A stretch of 6,232 nt of DNA from contig JAGYHM010000069.1 in NCBI GenBank assembly GCA_018457305.1, positions 1-6,232 on the forward strand, given 5' to 3'. This document shows, one piece after another, positions 1 to 6,232 of this stretch. A model generated the notes under the pieces. That model saw only the letters and a list, made by a program, of their open reading frames with translations. It was not told the DNA's origin and searched no databases. Both the position numbers and the translations under genes were made by a program. Positions within the stretch are counted from its first letter, which is position 1; each line of letters begins with the position of its first letter. The stretch is from Fusobacterium sp. GTDB lineage: Bacteria > Fusobacteriota > Fusobacteriia > Fusobacteriales > Fusobacteriaceae.

Positions 1-629
<629 letters not shown>

Positions 630-2804
630 TTATCTCTCTATTCCTATGACATCTCTTATCTTCATAATGTTATTTATTAAATGATTATATTCGTGTTTAT
701 CGTTTATTTCTATTGAAATTTTAACTTTAATCAATTTTTCTCCATTTTTTTTCATCTCTGAAGAGTTTAATCCGACTATATTTATTTTATGAGTTGCTAT
801 TAAGTTTACTACATCCATAAGCATATTTAATCTATCTCTAACTATCACTGTAAAAGAAAAAACATACTTATTGATTTTAGTTTCCAACATTTTTGAATCC
901 CATTTTACTTCTATCTCTCTTGTCGGATCTTTTTCTATCATAGCTTTTAAGCTAGTACAATCACATCTATGAACTGTTATTCCTGTTAATTTTGTTACAA
1001 AACCACTTATTTCATCTCCTGGTAAAGGTGTACAACATTTTCCAAATCTAATAAGTGTATTATTGATTCCATCTATAACTATTCCAAAATTATTTTTTCC
1101 TTCTTTTAATCTTTCTTCTTTTTTCTTTAAAACTTCTTCTAAAGTTATTGATGAAGCTGCTCTTTCTCTCTCAATTTTAGTTTTAAATTTTGTTATTATA
1201 ACTTCTATTTTACTTCTTTTTTCTCCAACTTGATAATAAAAATCATCTAAATGTGTCATATTATTTTTTTGCATATATTTTTTTACTATGCTATCTTCTT
1301 CTAATTCTTTTAAAGTTATTCCAAGTCTTGACATTTCTTTTTCTAATGTCTCACGACCAAATTTTATAATTTCATCTTTGTTTTGGTCTTTTATAAATTT
1401 CTTTATCTTACTTCTAGCTCCATGAGTTTTTACTATATCTAACCAATCAACACTAGGACCTTTTGAATTTTTAGAAGTTATTATTTCTACCTTATCTCCA
1501 TTTTGGAGTTTATAATCTATTGTTACCATTTTTCCATTTACTTTTGCTCCAATACATTTACAACCAACTTGTGTATGCACCATAAAGGCAAAATCTAAAG
1601 CCGTTGCTCCAAGAGGAAGTTCTATAATGTCTCCCTTAGGTGAAAAAGTAAAAATAGTTTTTTTATTTATATCCCCCGTTACTGTTTCAATAAAATCTTC
1701 TGTGGTTTCTGAATCTTTATGATGCTCTATAATGTCTCTTAACCATCCATAAATATTATCTTCTTGAGTAGTTCTTTTATTTTCTTTATAATTCCAATGA
1801 GCTGCTATTCCTTCTTCTGCTATTTCATCCATTTCCTTTGTTCTAATTTGAATTTCAATAAATTTCCCCAAAGGTCCAACTATTGTCGTATGAATAGACT
1901 GATAATTATTTGATTTTGGAACTGCTACATAATCCTTAAATCTTCCCGGAACAGGAGTATATTTACTATGAATTATTCCAAGTACATGATAGCAATCTAC
2001 CTTATCATTTACTATAATTCTAACCCCTATTAAATCATAAATATCATCAAATTCTTTTCCTTTATGATACATTTTTTTATAAATACTATAAAAATGTTTA
2101 AATCTTCCTTTTACATCGGCTTTTATTTTATTGTCATATAACAACTTAATAACCGTTTGTATAAAGGCATCTACATAGTCTTTTCTCTCAGATTTTGTAT
2201 TATCAACTAAAGATTTTATTTGTGAAAATTCTTCTCTGTGTAAATAATAAAAAGATAAATCTTCTAATTCTGTTTTTATTTTTGACATTCCTAATCTATG
2301 AGCAAGTGGAGCATAAATATCTAGTGTTTCTTTTGAGATAGATAATTGTTTTTCTGGCTTCATAAATTTTAATGTTCTCATATTGTGAAGTCTATCTGCT
2401 AATTTTATTAAAATAACTCTTACATTTTCAGCCATTGCTAAAATCATTTTTCTAACATTTTCTGCTTGATTTTTTGTTCCATTAGGAAGAGCCTTAAGCT
2501 TTGTTACTCCATCAACTAAAAGAGCAGTTGTATCTCCAAAATTATATCTAATATCTGCAACAGAAATTAAGGTATCTTCAACTACATCATGAAGTATACC
2601 TGCTACAATCGTATCTGTGTCCATTTTTATATCAATTAAAATTTTTGCAACTTCAACTGGATGCATAATATAGTCTTCTCCAGATTTTCTATACTGTCCT
2701 ATATGGCATTCCTCTGCAAATATCAGTGCTAATTTTAGTTTTTCTAAATCAATTTCTAAGTGATTTCTTTTTACTCTCTCAACAAGCTGTTCCCAATATT
2801 CCAT
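630..2804 (-). CDS. rel: Bifunctional (p)ppGpp synthetase/hydrolase, Rel/SpoT family
   Basis: Long RelA/SpoT homologue that makes and degrades the alarmone (p)ppGpp, controlling the stringent response at the ribosome. The length of 724 aa is typical. Domain order: HD hydrolase (about 25-190) with metal-ligand candidates H48, H72, D73 and D137, plus the E76-D77 pair of HDVVEDT; synthetase (about 215-340) with RFKHFYSIYKKM (234-245), YDLIGVR (256-262), RFKD (288-291) and the catalytic glutamate of EIQIR (E317); TGS domain (about 384-443) with H410 in VHTQVG; a helical region; a zinc-binding domain with C590, C591, H612 and C616; and a C-terminal ACT domain (about 646-722). The intact HD residues together with the basic RFKD loop (EXDD in monofunctional RelA) indicate that both activities are present. 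GAAGG at 2810-2814, 5 nt upstream, supports the start. The gap to apt is 24 bp and to tgt 21 bp. The symbol could equally be relA or spoT, depending on naming convention. Confidence 0.98.
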   Translation of the reverse strand: MEYWEQLVERVKRNHLEIDLEKLKLALIFAEECHIGQYRKSGEDYIMHPVEVAKILIDIKMDTDTIVAGILHDVVEDTLISVADIRYNFGDTTALLVDGVTKLKALPNGTKNQAENVRKMILAMAENVRVILIKLADRLHNMRTLKFMKPEKQLSISKETLDIYAPLAHRLGMSKIKTELEDLSFYYLHREEFSQIKSLVDNTKSERKDYVDAFIQTVIKLLYDNKIKADVKGRFKHFYSIYKKMYHKGKEFDDIYDLIGVRIIVNDKVDCYHVLGIIHSKYTPVPGRFKDYVAVPKSNNYQSIHTTIVGPLGKFIEIQIRTKEMDEIAEEGIAAHWNYKENKRTTQEDNIYGWLRDIIEHHKDSETTEDFIETVTGDINKKTIFTFSPKGDIIELPLGATALDFAFMVHTQVGCKCIGAKVNGKMVTIDYKLQNGDKVEIITSKNSKGPSVDWLDIVKTHGARSKIKKFIKDQNKDEIIKFGRETLEKEMSRLGITLKELEEDSIVKKYMQKNNMTHLDDFYYQVGEKRSKIEVIITKFKTKIERERAASSITLEEVLKKKEERLKEGKNNFGIVIDGINNTLIRFGKCCTPLPGDEISGFVTKLTGITVHRCDCTSLKAMIEKDPTREIEVKWDSKMLETKINKYVFSFTVIVRDRLNMLMDVVNLIATHKINIVGLNSSEMKKNGEKLIKVKISIEINDKHEYNHLINNIMKIRDVIGIER

Positions 2805-2828
2805 AATAACCTTCTTTCTAATCTAATC

Positions 2829-3341
2829 CTAATATTTCATAAGAGTTAAAATAGGATAACCCTCCAATTTATCTCTTCCTTTTAATTCTTCTAACTCTAT
2901 TAAAAATGCTAACCCTGCAACTACTCCTCCTAATTCTTCAACTAATTTTATAGTTGCTTCAACTGTTCCTCCAGTTGCTAGTAAATCATCTACTATTAAA
3001 ACTCTTTGTCCTTTTTTTATTGAATCTTTATGCAGACATAAAGAATTTGACCCATATTCCAAATCATAAGAATAAGATATTACTTCTCTTGGTAGTTTCC
3101 CGGGTTTTCTAACTGGTACAAATCCTATTCCTAAGGCATAAGATACAGGACAACCAAAAATAAATCCTCTTGCTTCTGGTCCAACAACTAAATCTATTTT
3201 ATTTTCTTTTGAAAATTCTACTATTTTGTCTGTTGCATCTTTATATGCTTCCCCATTATTCATTAAAGGACTTATATCTCTAAATAAAATTCCCTCCTTT
3301 GGAAAATCTTTTACATCTGCTACATAATCTTTTAAATTCAT
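2829..3341 (-). CDS. apt: Adenine phosphoribosyltransferase
   Basis: Cytosolic purine-salvage enzyme that joins adenine to PRPP, giving AMP and pyrophosphate. At 170 aa it is full length for the family. Visible signatures are FRDISPL (20-26), PEARGF (55-60), the RKPGKLP loop (78-84), the flexible catalytic loop with LEYG (94-97), LHKDSI (103-108) and the type I PRPP-binding motif [13 protein letters not shown] (114-126), with the D118-D119 acidic pair followed by ATGGT. All key residues are present. The start is supported by AGGGAG at 3348-3353, 6 nt before the ATG. It lies 13 bp after the TPR lipoprotein gene and 24 bp before rel, so cotranscription is very likely. An apt-rel pairing is familiar in many bacteria and fits shared control of purine nucleotide pools. 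The stop codon is TAG. Confidence 0.97.
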   Translation of the reverse strand: MNLKDYVADVKDFPKEGILFRDISPLMNNGEAYKDATDKIVEFSKENKIDLVVGPEARGFIFGCPVSYALGIGFVPVRKPGKLPREVISYSYDLEYGSNSLCLHKDSIKKGQRVLIVDDLLATGGTVEATIKLVEELGGVVAGLAFLIELEELKGRDKLEGYPILTLMKY

Positions 3342-3354
3342 CTTCTTCTCCCTA

Positions 3355-4221
3355 CTATTTAATTTTATTTTTTAATATCATATATTTATCTGCATTGTTT
3401 TTTAATATCATATATTTATTCATATTATATGATATTGGTATTGACTGAGTTTCTAAAATTTTCATTATATTCATAAATTTTTCTTGTTCGTTATTTTGAT
3501 AATATACATCAGCCAATTCAACTAATATATCTCCTATTTTATCTCTTTCTAAAACTTCCTTCATTAAAATTTCTTCTGCCTTATTAAATTGATTTTTTTC
3601 TATAAGAACTGAAGAATAATATTCTATAAAATCCTGCTTATTTTTATTGTTATTATATAAAACTTCTAATATTTCTAATAATTTATCATTTTCTCTATTT
3701 TTATAAATAATTTTTATCTGATTTAAAAAATATTTATTCCAACTTATACTTAAAGTATCATTTCTTTTAATCAAAAACATATTTTCTAAAATTTCTCTTG
3801 CTAAAGTATAATCATTTTTTATATACGCCAAATTAAATTGGCTTTTTATATATAAATTACTATTTTTATTTAAAATATTTTTAGAATATTTTTCTATGTT
3901 TTTTATATCTTTTGTTTCATAAAAAATTTCTAATAAATTATGAAGAACTTCTTCATTTTCAGGTTCTTTCTCTAAAATTTCTACATATAATTTTTTTGCT
4001 TTTTCTAAATCTCCAAATTCTATATAAACATAAGCCATTTCTTTTAATAAGTAAGTATCTCTAACTCCTTCAGAATAGGCCAATTTATATTCTTTTAATG
4101 CTTTCACCTTACTCCCACTCTCATAAGCATTTAAACCCTTAATAAAATTATAATTTTTTTGATTATTGATATTGCTACAAGCCACAAAAATAAATCCTAA
4201 ACAAAGAACAAAATTTTTCAT
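3355..4221 (-). CDS. TPR-repeat lipoprotein of unknown function
   Basis: A 288-aa protein I cannot assign to a named family. It begins with a short lipoprotein signal peptide: MKN, a hydrophobic stretch (4-14) and a lipobox FVAC with C15 as the probable lipidated cysteine. Serine at +2 would favour the outer membrane if enterobacterial sorting rules apply. The rest is helical with TPR-like units at about 24-57, 58-91 (the best copy, with A63, G70 and A75 in place), 92-124, 125-155, 198-229 and 230-261. It is rich in Asn, Lys, Ile and Glu. TPR arrays usually bind proteins, so an envelope scaffold or assembly role is possible, but no partner is evident. The C terminus carries KYMILKN twice, from a 30-bp tandem duplication. 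AGAGGGG at 4229-4235, 7 nt upstream, supports the start, and the signal peptide begins right at this Met. The gene lies 27 bp after the DUF502 gene and 13 bp before apt. Confidence 0.85.
   Translation of the reverse strand: MKNFVLCLGFIFVACSNINNQKNYNFIKGLNAYESGSKVKALKEYKLAYSEGVRDTYLLKEMAYVYIEFGDLEKAKKLYVEILEKEPENEEVLHNLLEIFYETKDIKNIEKYSKNILNKNSNLYIKSQFNLAYIKNDYTLAREILENMFLIKRNDTLSISWNKYFLNQIKIIYKNRENDKLLEILEVLYNNNKNKQDFIEYYSSVLIEKNQFNKAEEILMKEVLERDKIGDILVELADVYYQNNEQEKFMNIMKILETQSIPISYNMNKYMILKNNADKYMILKNKIK
3368..3427 (-). repeat. 30-bp tandem duplication in the TPR lipoprotein gene
   Basis: Two adjacent 30-bp units, 3368-3397 and 3398-3427. The first 22 bases of each (3368-3389 and 3398-3419) are identical. 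The last 8 differ at five positions, all transitions, giving 25 of 30 identities. The unit is ten codons, so the duplication is in frame. On the protein it yields [10 protein letters not shown] followed by [10 protein letters not shown] at about residues 266-285, just before the C terminus. This looks like a slipped-strand or unequal-crossover duplication that has begun to diverge. Confidence 0.9.
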
Positions 4222-4228
4222 AAATATT

Positions 4229-4235
4229 CCCCTCT
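4229..4235 (-). promoter_or_regulatory. Shine-Dalgarno of the TPR lipoprotein gene
   Basis: AGAGGGG on the minus strand, 7 nt before the ATG at 4219-4221. It is the most G-rich patch in a very AT-rich gap and selects the start that places the lipoprotein signal peptide at the N terminus. Confidence 0.7.
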
Positions 4236-4248
4236 TTATTATATTTTT

Positions 4249-4926
4249 TTATTTTTTATCTTCTATTTCCTCTAATTTTTTTATATTATCACTAGAAACA
4301 TAACCACCTGAAATTATAAGTTTAAAAGCCATTTCTACACTTATATCTAATTTGTGTACTTCCTCTTTGGGAACACAAACCAACATACCTGAAGTTGGAT
4401 TTGGAGAAGTTGGTATAAATACATTTACTATGTCTTTATCTCCTAAAAAACTCTCAAAGTTTTTGTTATTTTCAGCAGTCATAAAGCCAATAGCATACAA
4501 ACCTTTTCTTGGGTACTCTACTGCTACAACTTTTTTATATAGTGTTTCTTCCTCTGATAGATAATATAAATCTATAATTTGTCTTATAGTTGAATATACA
4601 GTTTTTATTATCGGAATTTTTTCTACTACTCTAGTCAATTTCCCTATAATTTTTGAAAAAAATACAAATTTCATTGTACAACCAACTATAATTATAAAAA
4701 TAAAAATTATAATTATAGATATAATATAAACTAATATTTCAAATTCTGTTTGATAACCCTGACCACTATAAATTAAAACTAATAATTTTCTAATTACTTT
4801 TGTTATTATTGTTCCTCTTATAAGATTTAAAACTATATTCAAAAGCCAGTTAAATATATAAAATGTTATTACCAAAGGTAAAATTGTTATTAAACCTGTA
4901 ATAAAAAAACTTTTTATTTTATTCAT
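4249..4926 (-). CDS. DUF502 family inner-membrane protein
   Basis: A 225-aa membrane protein matching the DUF502 family, whose biochemical function is not established to my knowledge. It has two predicted membrane segments, about 8-36 (with the family-like GLITILPLVIT at 11-21) and about 63-88 (an almost pure Ile/Phe/Val run), then a soluble domain. Family signatures are IPIIKTVYSTIRQI (104-117), the strongly conserved PTSPNPTSG (172-180) and VEMAFKLIISGG (197-208). The last 10-15 residues are a charged Lys/Glu tail. Its ATG overlaps the end of the upstream CorC-family gene by 8 bp (ATGAATAA), with AGGAG inside that gene's last codons, so translation is probably coupled. It could act with that transporter-like protein in the same membrane, but this is inferred only from position. 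The 27-bp gap after it has no terminator. Confidence 0.93.
   Translation of the reverse strand: MNKIKSFFITGLITILPLVITFYIFNWLLNIVLNLIRGTIITKVIRKLLVLIYSGQGYQTEFEILVYIISIIIIFIFIIIVGCTMKFVFFSKIIGKLTRVVEKIPIIKTVYSTIRQIIDLYYLSEEETLYKKVVAVEYPRKGLYAIGFMTAENNKNFESFLGDKDIVNVFIPTSPNPTSGMLVCVPKEEVHKLDISVEMAFKLIISGGYVSSDNIKKLEEIEDKK
4686..4718 (-). repeat. Perfect 12-bp inverted repeat inside the DUF502 gene
   Basis: CTATAATTATAA at 4686-4697 and its exact reverse complement at 4707-4718 flank a 9-base loop (4698-4706). All but two of the paired bases are A or T. It covers codons 70-81 of the second membrane helix, where ATA/ATT isoleucine codons surround two Phe codons. It may simply reflect that codon run, or may form a weak hairpin in the mRNA. 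It has no following U-tract typical of a terminator. Confidence 0.6.
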
Positions 4927-6214
4927 AAACTCCTACTTTCTCAGTAATTATTTTCATAAATACCTTTGAGACTCTCATCTTATCAACTTCTAAAACTTTC
5001 AAATAAATATCACCTATAGTCAGCTCATCTCCTATATTACACACCTTACTAAGGTTTGTAACTATAAGACCTCCTAAACTTTCATAATCTTCAGATTCAG
5101 GTAAAAATATTTCCAGATCTTTATTTAGAGTTTCTATATCTATCATTGCATCAACTTCATATTCTTGTTCACCAATCTTTTTATAATAAAACTCTTCTTC
5201 ATCGTCATCGTATTCATCTCTTATTTCTCCAACGATTTCTTCCATTAAATCTTCAATTGTAACAAGTCCTACAACTCCACCATACTCATCCAATACCATT
5301 GCTATATGAACTTGTAGACTTCTAAACTCTTTCAAAATTTCTATTATAGATTTAGTTTCAGGTATATAATAACCCTTTCTAACTATTTCTCCTATTGGTG
5401 TAGACATATTTCCACTTTTTATATGTTTCATAATATCTTTTATATACAATACACCAACTATATCATCTATAGTTTCTTTATATACAGGTATTCTTGAGAA
5501 ACCACTATCAATAATTTCATCCCAAACTTCATCTATTGTTTTTTTACTTTCAAAAGCCAACATAGAAGTTCTAGGAGTCATCACTTCTTTTGCACTTGTC
5601 TGTCCTAAATTAACTATTGAATGTATCATTTCTTTTTCATCTTCTTCAATTATTCCTTCAGCATTTCCAACATTAACAAAAGAAATTATATCTTCTTCCG
5701 TTATCATTATATTAGAGCTTGTTAAATTTATTCCTAAAACTCTTCCTATAAATTTAGAAATTAACATCAATAAATAAATTACTGGTTTAAAAATAAATGA
5801 TATAAAATATATTATAACTATTACTCCTGCTGATATTTTTGAAGCATTATTTCTTGCTATCAATTTTGGTGTTATCTCTCCAAAAATCAATATTAAAACT
5901 GTCATTAAAGCTGTTGCTAACAAAACTGATGAACTTTTTTGTCCAAAATGATTTATAACTACAACCGTTGCAATTGAAGATGCTAAAATATTTACTATAT
6001 TATTTCCAATAAGTAAGCCCGTTAGCATTTCATTTGGATCCTTTAACCACTGCCTTAATAAACTCCATTTTTTACCATGTTTATTTTCATCTAACTTTTC
6101 TAAATCATTACTTCTATATGCTGTTAATGCCGTTTCTGATGCTGAAAAAAATCCAGACAATAAAATTAAAACTACTAATATTAACACATTTATATACGTG
6201 TCCAATTTATACAT
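4919..6214 (-). CDS. CorC/HlyC (CNNM-type) CBS-domain membrane protein, putative Mg2+/Co2+ efflux transporter
   Basis: A 431-aa protein, typical length for the family often misnamed hemolysin (TlyC/HlyC). Characterised bacterial CorC/CNNM proteins act in Mg2+ (or Co2+) export or resistance, so cation efflux at the inner membrane is the likely role. The N-terminal DUF21/CNNM domain (1 to about 190) has hydrophobic segments at about 8-30, 63-86, 96-113 and 127-155 and the hallmark motifs GFFSASETAL (21-30), GNN (70-72) and FGEITPK (111-117). A CBS pair follows: CBS1 about 210-266 (VMTPR 211-215, SRIPVY 240-245) and CBS2 about 273-330 (DEYGGVVGLVT 309-319, IEDLMEEIVGEI 320-331). After an acidic linker (333-341) comes the C-terminal CorC_HlyC domain (about 345-427). 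All family motifs are present. AGGAAGG precedes the ATG. It is the first gene visible in the apparent operon; its end overlaps the DUF502 start by 8 bp. The substrate cannot be decided from the sequence. Confidence 0.95.
   Translation of the reverse strand: MYKLDTYINVLILVVLILLSGFFSASETALTAYRSNDLEKLDENKHGKKWSLLRQWLKDPNEMLTGLLIGNNIVNILASSIATVVVINHFGQKSSSVLLATALMTVLILIFGEITPKLIARNNASKISAGVIVIIYFISFIFKPVIYLLMLISKFIGRVLGINLTSSNIMITEEDIISFVNVGNAEGIIEEDEKEMIHSIVNLGQTSAKEVMTPRTSMLAFESKKTIDEVWDEIIDSGFSRIPVYKETIDDIVGVLYIKDIMKHIKSGNMSTPIGEIVRKGYYIPETKSIIEILKEFRSLQVHIAMVLDEYGGVVGLVTIEDLMEEIVGEIRDEYDDDEEEFYYKKIGEQEYEVDAMIDIETLNKDLEIFLPESEDYESLGGLIVTNLSKVCNIGDELTIGDIYLKVLEVDKMRVSKVFMKIITEKVGVYE
4930..4934 (-). 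promoter_or_regulatory. Shine-Dalgarno of the DUF502 gene, inside the CorC-family gene
   Basis: AGGAG on the minus strand, 3 nt before the DUF502 ATG and within the last codons (Gly-Val-Tyr-Glu) of the upstream gene. With the 8-bp ATGAATAA overlap, this arrangement suggests ribosomes finishing the first gene can reinitiate on the second. Confidence 0.7.
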
Positions 6215-6217
6215 ACA

Positions 6218-6224
6218 CCTTCCT
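6218..6224 (-). promoter_or_regulatory. Shine-Dalgarno of the CorC-family gene
   Basis: AGGAAGG on the minus strand just before the ATG at 6212-6214. Only 18 bases lie upstream in the window, so no promoter or preceding gene can be seen; the ribosome site is the sole upstream support for this start. Confidence 0.7.
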
Positions 6225-6232
6225 TGATTTTT

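Noticed and set aside
2839..2867. TTGGAG with TCTTAT 17 bp downstream on the minus strand, as a possible internal promoter for rel at the end of apt.
   Set aside because: Both boxes match consensus poorly (about 3 and 4 of 6), so the call would not be better than chance.
3358..3367. A possible third, decayed unit of the 30-bp repeat at the end of the TPR lipoprotein gene.
   Set aside because: Only a few scattered bases match when aligned at the 30-bp period, so it is not supported.
4238..4243. TATAAT on the minus strand just upstream of the TPR lipoprotein gene, a possible -10 box.
   Set aside because: No -35-like hexamer lies at the right distance, and a start site there would fall within the Shine-Dalgarno sequence. 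Such matches are expected by chance in DNA this AT-rich.
4352..4564. A 70-codon plus-strand open frame.
   Set aside because: It lies wholly antisense within the DUF502 gene, over its most conserved part (PTSPNPTSG and neighbouring strands), has no convincing Shine-Dalgarno sequence and resembles no protein I know. It is a shadow of the real gene.
5185..5220. A run of acidic codons in the CorC-family gene that resembles a low-complexity or metal-binding tract.
   Set aside because: An acidic linker between CBS2 and the C-terminal domain is usual in this family, so it is not a special feature.
4919..6214. Reading the CorC/HlyC protein as a hemolysin.
   Set aside because: The hemolysin name is historical; the domain layout (CNNM/DUF21, CBS pair, CorC_HlyC) fits a cation-transport family and nothing in the sequence suggests a secreted toxin.

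Overview
The window reads as a core chromosomal region of a very AT-rich bacterium. Arginine is written mostly as AGA and wobble positions are mostly A or T. One product carries a lipoprotein signal peptide. Composition, protein style and gene content fit a Fusobacterium-like organism best, but this is inference from the sequence alone; other low-GC bacteria are not excluded.

All genes lie on the minus strand, so transcription runs from the high-coordinate end to the low one. In that order they are: a CorC/HlyC (CNNM-type) membrane protein with CBS domains (6214-4919); a DUF502 two-helix membrane protein (4926-4249); a TPR-repeat lipoprotein (4221-3355); adenine phosphoribosyltransferase apt (3341-2829); a bifunctional (p)ppGpp synthetase/hydrolase of the Rel/SpoT type (2804-630); and the N-terminal half of tRNA-guanine transglycosylase tgt (608 to beyond the left edge). 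Successive genes overlap by 8 bp or are separated by 27, 13, 24 and 21 bp. Each start has a purine-rich Shine-Dalgarno sequence, and no gap holds a terminator-like hairpin. The six genes therefore look like one polycistronic unit. Its promoter must lie right of the window and its end left of it.

Functionally the set joins cation homeostasis (CorC family), an unknown membrane function (DUF502), an unknown envelope function (TPR lipoprotein), purine salvage (Apt), the stringent response (Rel) and tRNA queuosine modification (Tgt). The apt-rel pairing is known from many bacteria; the flanking genes are less standard. No stretch over 300 bases lacks a gene, and I see no RNA genes, mobile elements, CRISPR arrays or phage genes. 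The main oddities are a 30-bp in-frame tandem duplication at the 3' end of the TPR lipoprotein gene and a perfect 12-bp inverted repeat inside the DUF502 gene. I do not see convincing evidence of an undescribed system; the least explained gene is the TPR lipoprotein.
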